DNA from: Aeribacillus composti
GTDB taxonomy: Bacteria > Bacillota > Bacilli > Bacillales > Aeribacillaceae
DNA: 51,524 nucleotides
Assembly: GCF_007827555.1 (NCBI RefSeq)
Contig: NZ_VISS01000031.1
Coordinates: forward strand, 1 to 51,524
Reading direction: 5' to 3'
Shown: one piece after another, positions 34,663 through 44,342 of the stretch
Numbering within the stretch: the stretch's first letter is position 1
Layout of the letters: each line of letters begins with the position of its first letter
Program-made: the position numbers and the translations under genes
Notes under the pieces: model-generated
What the model saw: only the letters and a program-made list of their open reading frames with translations
Told to the model about the DNA's origin: nothing
Database searches by the model: none

Positions 34663-35793
34663 ATGATCATCGGGGTACCGAAAGAAATTAAAAATAATGA
34701 AAATCGTGTAGCTATCACACCTGCAGGGGTTGTGCAATTAATAAATGCAGGACATAAAGTTGTTATTGAAGCAAACGCTGGAATCGGAAGCGGTTTTACC
34801 GATGAAGAGTATAAACAGGCTGGTGCCGAGATTGTTGAAAGAGCTTCAGAGGTTTGGGAAAAAGCAGAAATGATTCTGAAAGTAAAAGAGCCCCTCCCGG
34901 CTGAATATGTATATTTCCGAAAAGGGTTAATTTTATTTACCTATCTCCATTTGGCAAATGAACCGGAATTGGCCAAAGCTTTAGTGGAAAATGAAGTAAC
35001 CGCTATTGCTTATGAAACAATTACCGTCAATAATACACTGCCATTATTGACACCAATGAGCGAAGTTGCCGGCCGCATGGCAGCTCAACTCGGGGCGCAA
35101 TATTTGGAAAAATCTAAAGGAGGAAAGGGAATACTGCTAAGCGGTGTTCCTGGTGTCAAACGCGGGAAAGTCACGATTATTGGCGGCGGTGTAGTCGGAA
35201 CGAATGCAGCAAAAATTGCACAAGGCCTTGGTGCAGATGTAACAATTATTGACTTAAATCCTGCTCGCCTGCGTCAATTAGAAGACATTTTTGGTTCAAC
35301 TGTGCAGACGTTAATGTCAAATCCTTATAATATTGCAGAATCTGTCAAAGACTCCGATTTAGTTATCGGTTCGGTGCTGATTCCCGGTGCAAAAGCACCT
35401 AAGCTTGTAACGGAAGAAATGGTAAAATCTATGCAGCCCGGGTCAGTCATAATCGACGTTGCTATTGATCAAGGCGGAAACTTTGAAACGATTAATTATG
35501 CAACAACTCATGACAATCCTATTATCGAAAAATATGGAGTGCTGCATTATGCAGTCGCCAACATTCCAGGTGCGGTTCCACGTACAGCAACAATTGCCCT
35601 AACAAATGTCACGATTCCATATGCTGTGCAAATTGCTTCCAAAGGTGTAATCAAAGCAATTAAAGAAAGTGAAGCGATTAAAACAGGCGTGAACGTCATG
35701 AATGGAAATATAACCTTTAAAGCAGTAGCACATGACCTTGGCTATGACTATGTTCCAGTCGATGACGTTATCTCCGAACGATTGTATTCTTAA
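34663..35793 (+). CDS. ald: Alanine dehydrogenase
   Basis: 376 residues. The start ATG 34663 gives the canonical [20 protein letters not shown]; three upstream codons are in frame but overlap the AAGGAGATGG site. It catalyses NAD-dependent conversion of L-alanine to pyruvate and ammonium. Visible are the substrate-side Lys in ILKVKEPLP, the His in [11 protein letters not shown] and the Rossmann motif [12 protein letters not shown] with its Asp ([10 protein letters not shown]). Length matches the family (370-378). Preceded by the AdeR-like gene and followed by a terminator. Confidence 0.96.
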   Translation: MIIGVPKEIKNNENRVAITPAGVVQLINAGHKVVIEANAGIGSGFTDEEYKQAGAEIVERASEVWEKAEMILKVKEPLPAEYVYFRKGLILFTYLHLANEPELAKALVENEVTAIAYETITVNNTLPLLTPMSEVAGRMAAQLGAQYLEKSKGGKGILLSGVPGVKRGKVTIIGGGVVGTNAAKIAQGLGADVTIIDLNPARLRQLEDIFGSTVQTLMSNPYNIAESVKDSDLVIGSVLIPGAKAPKLVTEEMVKSMQPGSVIIDVAIDQGGNFETINYATTHDNPIIEKYGVLHYAVANIPGAVPRTATIALTNVTIPYAVQIASKGVIKAIKESEAIKTGVNVMNGNITFKAVAHDLGYDYVPVDDVISERLYS

Positions 35794-35805
35794 AACGCTG
35801 ATGAA

Positions 35806-35840
35806 ACACCCTTCATGCTTAGCTGTGAAGGGTGTTTTTA
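35806..35840 (+). terminator. Terminator after ald
   Basis: ACACCCTTCA (35806-35815) pairs with TGAAGGGTGT (35826-35835), followed by TTTTAGG. Confidence 0.85.
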
Positions 35841-36001
35841 GGATTCTTTAAATGGACGAACGTTCATTTGCATTTTTATTCCATCTTTTTTTCGGCACAT
35901 CATGCCAATTATTGAATAATAATTCTCAACAACACTCAGCAACTGAAAATTAGATGTGTGTATTATGCCACTGTGTACGGATTTTTCATATCATAAAATC
36001 C

Positions 36002-36039
36002 AGAAGGGGAGATCGCGTCCAACAACGATCTCCCCTTCT
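36002..36039. terminator. 14-bp stem hairpin beyond a lost gene
   Basis: AGAAGGGGAGATCG (36002-36015) and CGATCTCCCCTTCT (36026-36039) form a perfect stem. It lies just beyond the stop of the minus-strand coding remnant at 36050-36142 and was probably that gene's terminator. Confidence 0.7.
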
Positions 36040-36049
36040 TATGTATCTA

Positions 36050-36142
36050 CTATTCTTCTAATAGCAATGATTTAAGTTCTTCTAATCCTTTTTGACGCTC
36101 AATTGGATCCAGAAACCCCACACATGAATAGATTCTTAAGCA
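36050..36142 (-). pseudogene. C-terminal remnant of an unknown gene
   Basis: The minus frame reads CLRIYSCVGFLDPIERQKGL then EELKSLLLEE and a TAG stop. It has no start and is cut off upstream by the hmoA terminator. The regular helix-forming tail and the adjacent terminator suggest the true end of a deleted gene. The family is not recognised. Confidence 0.4.
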
Positions 36143-36146
36143 ATAA

Positions 36147-36192
36147 AAAAACACCCATTCACAATTGACCATCAGCTAAAATGAATGGGCAT
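36147..36192 (-). terminator. Terminator of hmoA
   Basis: On minus, GCCCATTCA (36190-36182) pairs with TGAATGGGTG (36161-36152), followed by TTTTTTTATTG. Confidence 0.8.
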
Positions 36193-36254
36193 TTAAAAAT
36201 TTTTAGAGCATATGTTCAGGAAAAACCTACTTTGGGACTGGAGGCTGCTTTATT

Positions 36255-36587
36255 TTATCGAGTAGAGGACTCTACATAACCTTTCTGACCCAGCACATAG
36301 AAGACATCTTGACGACTCTCCAAAATGTAGGAGGGAGCAGGCTTGCCTCGGTTCGCCCGGTGACCAGCAAGGTGAGCCTCGCTCTTCTCCCAGGCTTTCC
36401 AAGCCTCTTCTGATTCCCAGCGAATCATAACGAGTACTTCTTCATTCCCTTTTCTCTGCCTTTTCTTAAGCACGCTTAAATCGATAAAACCCGGCTGCTG
36501 TTCGATTATTCCCTGTGAAGTGAAGCGGTCAACAATTCGATCGGCATGTCCTTCTGTCACTAAAATAGTTTTTATTTGAACAAACAC
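36255..36587 (-). CDS. hmoA: HmoA-type haem-degrading monooxygenase
   Basis: A 110-residue ABM-fold protein resembling Bacillus HmoA (MFVQIKTILVTEGHADRIVD, IRWESEEAWKAWEKSEAHLA). Trp66 and His76 match the catalytic Trp and His of IsdG proteins, but the Asn of IsdG is replaced by Lys6, as expected for the HmoA branch. It degrades haem and releases iron in the cytoplasm. It stands alone, with a Fur-box-like site 41-61 bp upstream and its own terminator, so it should be induced under iron limitation together with the 19-30 kb haem region. Confidence 0.87.
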   Translation of the reverse strand: MFVQIKTILVTEGHADRIVDRFTSQGIIEQQPGFIDLSVLKKRQRKGNEEVLVMIRWESEEAWKAWEKSEAHLAGHRANRGKPAPSYILESRQDVFYVLGQKGYVESSTR

Positions 36588-36627
36588 TCACATTACTCCT
36601 TTCATTGTGATTATACATTATTATAAT

Positions 36628-36648
36628 TGATAACAATTATCATTTTCA
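36628..36648 (-). promoter_or_regulatory. Fur-box-like operator of hmoA
   Basis: TGATAACAATTATCATTTTCA closely follows the Fur consensus GATAATNATTATCATTATC and lies just upstream of hmoA. Confidence 0.75.
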
Positions 36649-36668
36649 ATAATACCCGCAAGAAATAT

Positions 36669-36800
36669 TCATCTTTTTTCAAAACGCTTCTCAATCAATT
36701 CATTTAAAAAGATGATGGCCAATAGCAAAGCGCCTGATCCGCAGCACAACATATGACGATATGGCTCCGCTGTCCCCATCAGATGAAAAATTGAATTGCC
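36669..36800 (-). pseudogene. C-terminal remnant of a membrane protein
   Basis: The minus frame reads GNSIFHLMGTAEPYRHMLCC, then GSGALLLAIIFLNELIEKRF and EKR with a stop. It contains one membrane-like helix and a charged end. An in-frame stop lies just upstream, so no start is available. The family is not recognised. Confidence 0.35.
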
Positions 36801-36925
36801 GGCACACTATCACTATTTAATTGTTCTCTACTTGTCCGGCTTTCGTATCAGATACTCCATTAGCCAAGATAATATTCGTTCATTATTTTAAAAAACTATT
36901 TTAATATAAAAGTTCGCAACAAAAA

Positions 36926-36976
36926 AACACACGTTTATGAAGTCAAACGAAATCAGCTCCTAACATGTGTTTTTTA
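36926..36976. terminator. Possible bidirectional hairpin
   Basis: AAAAAACACA and TGTGTTTTTT flank a 25-nt loop. The gene it would serve has been lost; the surrounding 36.8-37.2 kb shows no intact gene. Confidence 0.4.
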
Positions 36977-37221
36977 CGTGGCAATATTGTTGCCAATCTT
37001 GATAAATAAGTTTAAATTTTATCCAAGACAGGTGTCTTTTTACGAACACAAGTTTTACAATGCTTTTAAGGCTGCGGGAGAGCAAGCTCTTTATTGTCAA
37101 AATGGCTTTCCATTCAAATTCCGCATGTGTGTAACACCGTAAGGATAAACTCTTTTGGTTTTCATAATAAAACTCCCCATGAAGATAAACAGATTTTTAT
37201 TTTTTAATCTGTCTACCTAAT

Positions 37222-37347
37222 GGGGAGGCATATCAAAAATCAAAACGTCATTAAAACAAAAAACACATAAACATCAATATATAAACGTTACTAAAACATT
37301 AAAGGGGAGGTCTATAAGTCGAAAAAACGACTTATTAGACATCCCTC
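37222..37347 (-). mobile_element. MITE-like element, copy 3 (inverted)
   Basis: On the minus strand it shows TGTCTAATAAGTCG, the hairpin to CGACTTAT, a CCCC tract, then TTTAATGTTTTAGTAACG and a G-rich end, the same order as copy 1. The ends are more worn than in copy 2. It lies between lost-gene remnants and mqo. No ORF. Confidence 0.6.
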
Positions 37348-37550
37348 TTTTTTTCGTCGTGACAAAAAATTTTTAAAAACGGATTATTTTCAATTATATT
37401 CTATTATTCTGCAATTTTTTTATATTATCTCTGCTTTAAAATCATTGACTTATCAGTCTCTTTTCTTTATTATAGAAACAATTATCCACTGATGAAAAGT
37501 GGCTGTTTTAAACTTTATTCATTCCACACCTTTGTTTCTCATCCAAGAAA

Positions 37551-39080
37551 TTAGCTATAAACCGGTTCTTTTTCGTTTACACCAGAGATCGGTTCTTGTC
37601 CGTTTAGACCGAGCGTCTCTGCTGTTGAAGTATGAAGTTCATGGAAAAGATCCGGGTTTTCCACTAGTGACACACCATAAGAAGGAATCATTTCTTTAAT
37701 TTTCGGTTCCCATTTATTCAGATGTTGAGGAAAGCATTTTTTAATTACTTCAAGCATTACGTGTACGGCAGTAGAAGCTCCAGGAGAAGCACCTAGCAAT
37801 GCAGCAATCGAGCCATCTGCAGCCGTAACAACTTCTGTACCAAATTGAATCGTTCCTTTACCGCCAGCTTCAGTATCTTTGATAATTTGCACACGTTGGC
37901 CTGCGACGACTATATCCCAATCCTCTGATTTAGCCGTCGGGATAAATTCACGCAACTCATTCATGCGCTTTTCTTTCGTTAACAGAAGCTGCTCGATCAA
38001 GTATTTTTCCAAAGAAAAGTTTTTAAAGGCTGATGCCAACAAAGTTACGAAATTGTGCGGTTTTACGGAAGCAAACAAATCCAAATTTGAACCAGTTTTT
38101 AAGAACTTAGGCGAGAAGCCTGCAAACGGTCCAAAGAGCAATGTTTTTTTGTTGTCGATATACCGTGTATCAAGGTGCGGAACTGACATAGGAGGTGCAC
38201 CAATTTTAGCCTTACTGTAAACTTTTGCATGATGCTGCTCTACAACTTCTGGATTATTACATACCATAAATAATCCGCTTACAGGAAAACCACCAATATG
38301 TTTACCTTCTGGAATACCAGATTTTTGAAGCAAGTGCAGACTTCCCCCGCCGGCTCCAATAAATACGAATTTAGCCTTATGGATTTCAACTGAACCGCTA
38401 TTGAGATCCTTCACTTTCAATTCCCACAAACTGTCGCTTGTGCGTTTAATATCCTTAACACTATGCTTGTAGTATATTTCGACCTCTTTCTCTTTTAAGT
38501 AGTCAAATAACATGCGTGTTAAAGCTCCAAAGTTAACATCCGTACCTGAGTCGATTTTGGTTGCTGCGATCGGTTCATTCGATGTACGTCCTTCCATTAT
38601 AAGCGGAATCCATTCTTTCAGTTTTTCCGGGTCATCAGAAAATTCCATTCCTTGGAATAATGGATTGTTTGATAGCGCTTCAAAACGTTTCTTTAAATAT
38701 CTCACATTATTTTCCCCTTGGACTAAACTCATGTGGGGCAGCGGTCTGATGAATTCCTGCGGATTTTGTATTAGATTGTTTTTTACAAGGTAAGACCAAA
38801 ACTGTCTGGAAACTTGGAACTGTTCATTAATTTTTATAGCTTTGCTAATATCAATAGATCCATCCGGTTTCTCGGGTGTGTAGTTAAGCTCACATAGTGC
38901 AGCATGCCCCGTTCCTGCATTATTCCATTCATTAGAGCTTTCTTCTCCTGGTTTGTCGAGCTTTTCAAACACTTTAATTTCCCATTCCGGCGCTAATTCT
39001 TTCAACAGTGTCCCTAAAGTCGCACTCATAATTCCGGCACCAATTAAAATAACGTCTGTGTTAGTTTGTCTGCTACTCAT
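37551..39080 (-). CDS. mqo: Malate:quinone oxidoreductase
   Basis: 509 residues, usual length about 490-510. The FAD-binding start [20 protein letters not shown] is followed by the family marks [20 protein letters not shown] and [20 protein letters not shown], and the C-terminal [25 protein letters not shown] region, all typical of Mqo. It oxidises malate to oxaloacetate at the membrane and feeds electrons to quinone. AAGGATGGGG precedes the ATG. It is a single-gene unit. Confidence 0.95.
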   Translation of the reverse strand: MSSRQTNTDVILIGAGIMSATLGTLLKELAPEWEIKVFEKLDKPGEESSNEWNNAGTGHAALCELNYTPEKPDGSIDISKAIKINEQFQVSRQFWSYLVKNNLIQNPQEFIRPLPHMSLVQGENNVRYLKKRFEALSNNPLFQGMEFSDDPEKLKEWIPLIMEGRTSNEPIAATKIDSGTDVNFGALTRMLFDYLKEKEVEIYYKHSVKDIKRTSDSLWELKVKDLNSGSVEIHKAKFVFIGAGGGSLHLLQKSGIPEGKHIGGFPVSGLFMVCNNPEVVEQHHAKVYSKAKIGAPPMSVPHLDTRYIDNKKTLLFGPFAGFSPKFLKTGSNLDLFASVKPHNFVTLLASAFKNFSLEKYLIEQLLLTKEKRMNELREFIPTAKSEDWDIVVAGQRVQIIKDTEAGGKGTIQFGTEVVTAADGSIAALLGASPGASTAVHVMLEVIKKCFPQHLNKWEPKIKEMIPSYGVSLVENPDLFHELHTSTAETLGLNGQEPISGVNEKEPVYS

Positions 39081-39390
39081 TTTTCCCCATCCTTATCCCC
39101 CAATATTTGTAGAAAGGATGCAGGCGACCTGCCTAATTCAAAGCTCTCCATGGCTTTCGCCACACGCCTTTTCTACAACAATTATATCTTAATTATAGTA
39201 TATCATTATTTAAGTATAGTTCATTATTAGTATTTCTAATTAAAGTCCATCACGATTATTTATAGATTTACAGATTCTATATCAACTTTATACAACCAGA
39301 CCGCTAAAATTAATTTTTTCTTGAAAATGAATCATTTTACTCCATCAACATATCCCATTATTCACCAATCAAAAGATATCACCTGAACGA
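39081..39390. other. Upstream region of mqo, no gene seen
   Basis: AT-rich. It should contain the mqo promoter on minus, but no clear box pair could be fixed. Confidence 0.3.
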
Positions 39391-39507
39391 ATGAGATGTG
39401 CTGTTTAAATAAGAGTTTCTACCGATAAAGAAGATCAAAAAAAATCCATAAGCAGTCAAATAGAGCTCTTTATGAGATATATCTTGGTTAAAGGGGGATA
39501 TCGATGA
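39391..39507 (+). pseudogene. Remnant of a serine recombinase N-terminus
   Basis: From ATG 39391 the frame reads MRCAV, a TAA stop, then IRVSTDKEDQKKSISSQIEL, FMRYILVKGGYR and a stop. RVST with the following DK(E)xQ is the catalytic-serine region of resolvase/large serine recombinases. The stop replaces the usual Tyr codon by one base. Nothing of the remaining protein is present, so this is the trace of a lost mobile element. Confidence 0.55.
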
Positions 39508-39598
39508 AACGCGAACAGTTACACAAAATAAAACAGATAAATCATCTCTTCAAACAACAGATGATGAACATGTCACTCAATTATAAAATCAGTCACTT

Positions 39599-39775
39599 AT
39601 TCTGCCTCCCAAAATAGATAATTTTAACAAACAGTTCCAATTGTTTTTTAGGATTTATCCCTTTGTTTGCTTATCTTGCCAGCAGCGATGATGTTCTGTC
39701 ATTTTTTGGCGTGGATTTTCACTCTATGCAAAAAAACACAAATTTTTACATATAGGATGTATGTTTGAATTTGAT
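39599..39775 (+). repeat. Dispersed repeat, copy A
   Basis: About 175 bp with roughly 80% identity by eye to 47528-47705. Shared landmarks in order: CTCCCAAAA, AGATAATTTTAACAAACAGT, AATTGTTTTTT, CCTTTGTTTG, GCCAGCAG, GTCATTT and ATATAGG. No ORF; probably the end region of a former insertion sequence. Confidence 0.55.
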
Positions 39776-39980
39776 CATTTAATATTAAGTCACTTTACAG
39801 AGGATCGACCACATAAAAAAATGAGCCACTTGATTTCCCAATTTTCAAAACCTCTCTTATGCTTGGAAGTGTCAGAACATTCAAACATAAGAGAGGAAGA
39901 AAAGGATGATCAGTATGGCTCAATTTCATATCAAGGATAAGTAATTTCCTATGATCCTGAAGCTCTAGTAATTTTTTGAA

Positions 39981-40571
39981 TCAATATTTTTCAATTCCTT
40001 GAAAAACCGCTTGAAGCATCTTTTCAATCTCGATGACCGGATCTAGTTCCTTTTCGAAAATAAACCAATCATATAAAGTTCCCCGCATGCACCTGGAAAT
40101 GATCATGGCCAGCTCTTGTATTGAAAAATCTTTGGTGAACTCCCCTTTTTCCTGTCCCTCTTGTAAGTAATTTTCAAGAATGTGATATAATCTTCGATTC
40201 GTATCCGCCAGAAACTTTGCGCTTTGGGGATTCATATAAATCGTTTGCATTAACTCTTTCCCTAAATCGTTTTTCAAATACTTCATTTGTGTGATGGAAA
40301 GACGTATAATTTTTTCCTTAGCAGATAATTCATTCGGCAATGTTTTGCAAAATTCATCATAAAAGTTATCAATTTCCTTAAACTTTTCCAAAAAAATTTC
40401 TGACTTCGAAGCAAAATGCCCATAAAAGGCTCCCTTCGACGTTTTGCTTTTCTCGACGATTTCATCCACAGTGACTTGGTTATATCCTTTTTGACTAAAC
40501 AGCTCCAAAGCTGTTTCCAAAATTCTTTTTTTGGTTTTAAGCGCTTTTTTTTGCTTTGCATTTAATGTCAT
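39981..40571 (-). CDS. TetR-family regulator of the acyl-CoA ligase operon
   Basis: 196 residues. N-terminal HTH (KRILETALELFSQKGYNQVT, KTSKGAFYGHFASKSEIF) and a helical ligand domain. GGGGA precedes the ATG by a normal distance. It is divergent from the acyl-CoA ligase, and the shared 190-bp spacer holds inverted repeats beside a promoter for the ligase. Its likely ligand is an acyl-CoA or the ligase substrate; inferred from position. Confidence 0.88.
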   Translation of the reverse strand: MTLNAKQKKALKTKKRILETALELFSQKGYNQVTVDEIVEKSKTSKGAFYGHFASKSEIFLEKFKEIDNFYDEFCKTLPNELSAKEKIIRLSITQMKYLKNDLGKELMQTIYMNPQSAKFLADTNRRLYHILENYLQEGQEKGEFTKDFSIQELAMIISRCMRGTLYDWFIFEKELDPVIEIEKMLQAVFQGIEKY

Positions 40572-40670
40572 AAAAAAATCCCCTTTTTTCCTAGCTCAAC
40601 TTGTCTTTTATTATATCTAATGGTCTTGGAAAACCTATTATACAAAATATTCTAAATTAACAAAATATTA

Positions 40671-40724
40671 TTGACAAATCAAATGTATTGAAATAAACTA
40701 TGGTCTATAAAGACTACAGTCTAT
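40671..40724 (+). promoter_or_regulatory. Promoter and operator of the acyl-CoA ligase gene
   Basis: TTGACA (40671-40676) and TAAACT (40694-40699) are 17 bp apart. Overlapping inverted repeats follow at once: TGGTCTATAAAGACTA (40701-40716) and AGACTACAGTCT (40711-40722). A TetR dimer bound there would block initiation. Confidence 0.55.
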
Positions 40725-40760
40725 TTTTTATGTAAGCGTTTACTATAGGGGGTGAAATCT

Positions 40761-42320
40761 ATGGATATTATTGGAGAAAGAACGATAATCGATTTGCTTC
40801 ATGAAAAATGCAGGTTGCACGGAGATAAACCATTTCTTGTCTTTGAAGATAATAACAAAAAAACCACCATGTATACTTATCAGACGTTTTTGCAAAAAGT
40901 GAATAAATTCAGCCGAGTACTTTTGGATTTAGGGATTCAAAAAGGCGACCGGGTTACTCTCCATCTTCCAAATGGTTCTGACTTCATTGTCTGCTGGTTT
41001 TCATTAGCTAGAGTCGGTGCGGTTATGGTACCAACAAACATCCTCTCGACTGCAAATGAAATGGAATATACAATAGCCCACTCGGAATCGGTTCTCCTAA
41101 TTACAGAAGAGGGGTATTTGGAAAAGTTTCAATCAATTCAAAGCAAATTGCCAAATCTTAAAAAAATATTGTTAAGCCGCTGCAAAAATGATCTATACAA
41201 AGAAATAAGCATGGATCATTTAATTGAAAAAGCAGAGGGAGACATTCCTCCTATATCCCTCAAAAGCGATGATATTGTCTCCATCATGTATACTTCGGGA
41301 ACAACTTCTAAGCCGAAGGGATGCATGATTACTCATGCCAATTATCTTTATACTGGCGAGGCTGTTTCGAAGACCCTGAACTTTACCCCAGAAGACAGGG
41401 CTTTGATCGTACTTCCTCTTTTTCATGGCAATGGCCAATACTATCTGTTTATGCCTGCCTTAACCGTTGGAGCAAGTGTTGCCATCACGGAACGGTTCAG
41501 TGCTTCCCAATATTTTAAGCAGGCAAAGAGATTGCATGCAACAGTCGGTTCATTGTTTGCAGCTCCCATCCGCATGATTTTAGCACAGCGTTTTGATGAG
41601 GCAGACAAAGAAAATCCTCTCCGCTTAATCATCTTTGCCCAATCGGTCACGCCTGAACAACTGCAGGAATTTGAACAAAAATACAATGTACCGCTGTTGC
41701 AGCTATACGGAATGACAGAAACTGTAGCACCGCCATTAATGAATCCATTATATGGGCAAAAGGATAATACCGGAATCGGAAAGCCCATCCTCAGCGCCGA
41801 AGTCAAACTTGTGGATGAAGCGGGAAAAGAAGTACCGGTCAACAAACCCGGTCAGATCATTGTAAAAGGCATTCCGGGGCGCACTATTATGAAAGGGTAT
41901 TTCAAAAATGAAAAGGCAACCAACGAAACTATTCAAGACGGCTGGCTGTATACAGGGGACAACGCCATTATGACAGAAAACGGTTATTTTTACTTCGTTG
42001 ATCGGAAAAAGGATATGATCAAACGTGCTGGAGAAAACGTAGCGGCAATGGAAGTAGAAAATGTAATCATGGAACATCCGGACGTGTATGAAGCCGCTGT
42101 CATCGGCGTGCCTGATGAGATGCGGGATGAGGCCATTAAAGCGTTTGTAATTTTAAAAGAAGGCAGACAAACGACGGAACAGGAGCTGATTGAACATTGC
42201 CGGAACCGTCTTTCAAAATTTAAAATACCGAATACCATCGAGTTTGTGAAGGACTTTCCTAGAACGTCTGTCGGAAAAATTCAAAAACATTTGTTGAGGA
42301 AATCCGAAAATGTACTTTAA
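40761..42320 (+). CDS. Acyl-CoA synthetase (AMP-forming), long-chain/carnitine-CoA ligase type
   Basis: 519 residues from ATG 40761 (AGGGGGTG eight bases upstream). ANL-superfamily motifs: P-loop IMYTSGTTSKPKG, YGMTET-type LQLYGMTETV, hinge GWLYTGDNAIM with FVDRKKDMIKRAGENV, and catalytic C-terminal Lys in RTSVGKIQKHLLRK. It activates a carboxylic acid with ATP and joins it to CoA in the cytoplasm. The following MHS transporter probably imports the acid. The sequence recalls FadD/CaiC-like enzymes; chain length or substrate cannot be set from sequence. Confidence 0.9.
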   Translation: MDIIGERTIIDLLHEKCRLHGDKPFLVFEDNNKKTTMYTYQTFLQKVNKFSRVLLDLGIQKGDRVTLHLPNGSDFIVCWFSLARVGAVMVPTNILSTANEMEYTIAHSESVLLITEEGYLEKFQSIQSKLPNLKKILLSRCKNDLYKEISMDHLIEKAEGDIPPISLKSDDIVSIMYTSGTTSKPKGCMITHANYLYTGEAVSKTLNFTPEDRALIVLPLFHGNGQYYLFMPALTVGASVAITERFSASQYFKQAKRLHATVGSLFAAPIRMILAQRFDEADKENPLRLIIFAQSVTPEQLQEFEQKYNVPLLQLYGMTETVAPPLMNPLYGQKDNTGIGKPILSAEVKLVDEAGKEVPVNKPGQIIVKGIPGRTIMKGYFKNEKATNETIQDGWLYTGDNAIMTENGYFYFVDRKKDMIKRAGENVAAMEVENVIMEHPDVYEAAVIGVPDEMRDEAIKAFVILKEGRQTTEQELIEHCRNRLSKFKIPNTIEFVKDFPRTSVGKIQKHLLRKSENVL

Positions 42321-42490
42321 AATCATTCAATTTACCTTTATGAACCTGCTTTTCCAACATGTTAAACCTCGGAATGTCATTAATGGAATTCCGCCGTTCC
42401 AGTGCAAGCGATAATGAAATAACCGTGAATTCCCTCAAAAAGAGAATTTGAATTTGATTATTAGATATGTGAGATGAGGGGTGTATTTTT

Positions 42491-43798
42491 ATGAACAAAA
42501 TCCGTATCTTGTTTGCCAGCTTATCAGGGTCTGTCATTGAATGGTATGATTTTTACCTATATGGTACTGCTACGGGACTTGTGTTTTCATTTCTATTCTT
42601 TCCAAGTCATGATCCGGCTGTAGGATTGTTGCTTTCTTTTGCAACCTTTGGCATCGGCTATGCAGCCAGACCTATCGGCAGCATTATCTTCGGTCATTTT
42701 GGTGATAAGATGGGAAGAAAGGCCGCTTTAATATTTACACTTATTGGAATGGGCGGAAGTTCATTTTTGATTGGTCTTCTTCCTACTTATGAGCAAATTG
42801 GTATTTGGGCGCCGATTATACTCGTCCTTTTAAGGCTCATCCAAGGTATTTCCCTTGGGGGTGAATGGGGTGGAGCTGTTCTGTTGGCCACCGAATATGC
42901 CCCGAAAGGCCTTCGCGGACTGTATGGTTCCATTCCCCAGTTAGGTGTACCTATCGGTTTAGTTCTCGGTTCATTAAGCTTAACGGTTATTAGTTATTTT
43001 ACTTCTGATACACAATTTTTGGCATGGGGATGGAGGATTCCGTTTTTATTTAGTGTCGTTCTGATTGGACTCGCGCTCTGGATCCGAAGCGGAATTGAAG
43101 AGACTCCTGCCTTCAAACAACAAAAGGAAGCTGGAGCAATTGCGAAAATACCATTTTTGGAAACGTTCAAAACGAATTGGAAAAGTGTTTTGCATGCTAT
43201 CGGTTTAAAAATTGGGGACGGATTTTTCAATGTATTCTTAATGTCATTTATTCTTTCTTATTCTACGGTGTACTTGGGGTATTCCAACCAAGTGGCACTA
43301 ACAGCCCTTACCATTGGCTGCGCGACTATGATTATCACCATTCCGGTTGTAGGATACTTGTCTGATTATATTGGTCGAAAACTTATTTATATTGTCGGAT
43401 TAATTTTATTGTTTATCTTATCTATCCCTTATTTTTCATTGGTTGACGAGGGCGCTTCCTGGTTATACATCATGCAAGGCGTGATGCTGGGAATCATCTG
43501 GGCATCGATTTTCGCAACACAGGGCACCTTATTCTCCGAATTATTTCCGGCAAAGGTTCGCTACACAGGTTTATCCTTCGGGTATCAAGTGGCAGCCGCC
43601 ATTGTTGGTTTCGGTCCGATGATTTGGACAACAATGGCCGAATCCTTCGGTCCTTCCCCATGGGTCTTTGGCGGATTTATGATGGGAGGCATTATATTAT
43701 CCCTTATTTTAAGTCTGTTAGTTCCGGATACGAGAAAACGTTCGTTATACGATCATCATATTGAAACAGCTGAAAATAATTTCAGCATAAAAATGTAA
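42491..43798 (+). CDS. MFS transporter of the metabolite:H+ symporter (MHS) family
   Basis: 435 residues, 12 membrane helices. MHS marks: SGSVIEWYDFYLYGTATGLV, ARPIGSIIFGHFGDKMGRKA and LQGISLGGEWGGAVLLATEY. The family imports organic acids and related metabolites (shikimate, alpha-ketoglutarate, proline/betaine). GAGGGG precedes the ATG. It follows the acyl-CoA ligase by 170 bp without an obvious terminator between, so both are likely under the TetR protein at 39981. Confidence 0.9.
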   Translation: MNKIRILFASLSGSVIEWYDFYLYGTATGLVFSFLFFPSHDPAVGLLLSFATFGIGYAARPIGSIIFGHFGDKMGRKAALIFTLIGMGGSSFLIGLLPTYEQIGIWAPIILVLLRLIQGISLGGEWGGAVLLATEYAPKGLRGLYGSIPQLGVPIGLVLGSLSLTVISYFTSDTQFLAWGWRIPFLFSVVLIGLALWIRSGIEETPAFKQQKEAGAIAKIPFLETFKTNWKSVLHAIGLKIGDGFFNVFLMSFILSYSTVYLGYSNQVALTALTIGCATMIITIPVVGYLSDYIGRKLIYIVGLILLFILSIPYFSLVDEGASWLYIMQGVMLGIIWASIFATQGTLFSELFPAKVRYTGLSFGYQVAAAIVGFGPMIWTTMAESFGPSPWVFGGFMMGGIILSLILSLLVPDTRKRSLYDHHIETAENNFSIKM

Positions 43799-43823
43799 GG
43801 TAAAATAAGATTTCTATCCTTCC

Positions 43824-43870
43824 ACAGGGTACCATAAAATTATTGAATGAGGTTACCCTGTTTTCATTTT
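43824..43870 (+). terminator. Terminator after the MHS transporter
   Basis: CAGGGTACC and GGTTACCCTG form a stem, followed by TTTTCATTTTT. Confidence 0.7.
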
Positions 43871-43884
43871 TAAATAAACTCCTT

Positions 43885-44165
43885 TGGTATATCTATGTGT
43901 GGGGCCTAATTATGGTGTGAATGCCTCTTACGCAGTTGCTAGAAACGAAAAACTCAAGGTTGGAGCCACTCCCTGAAGGAAAGGGGATGCCTTGACATTA
44001 TTTGAATCTCTCATGCTCGCTATTTCCTCTGGGGGTGGATGGACCAATACTGTCTTTTTTAAAAAAGTAATCCGCTCTTGAGTTGGCGGCTCAGAGTGGA
44101 TACAGTTAGTGCCGCTGAATCGGCTGGTCCCCCTGACAGAGAATCGTTTAAAGACGGTTATCAAT
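43885..44165. other. GC-richer, structured-looking segment of unknown kind
   Basis: About 280 bp, less AT-rich than its surroundings. It shows paired stretches, for example TCCGCTCTTGAG with CTCAGAGTGGA (44069-44100) and CCCCTTTCC-like arms near 43970. Short + and minus frames exist but lack ribosome sites. It could be a structured RNA or the end of a lost transposon. Confidence 0.3.
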
Positions 44166-44342
44166 GTTCGTCGTACGAATAACTTTTTCATTTACCAACA
44201 ATTTATACGTTTATTATATCTTTTGTACAAAAAATGAAAGACTGCAGCCAAGGAATTTCCGTCCTAAGGTACTTTCCATCATTAGGAAACGGTTTATTTA
44301 TTCATTGAAATACAATGTTACTCGAAATGGAATGTATAGATA

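Noticed and set aside
43928-44191. 87-codon minus ORF
   Set aside because: No ribosome site and low-quality protein; the segment is better described as structured or decayed DNA.
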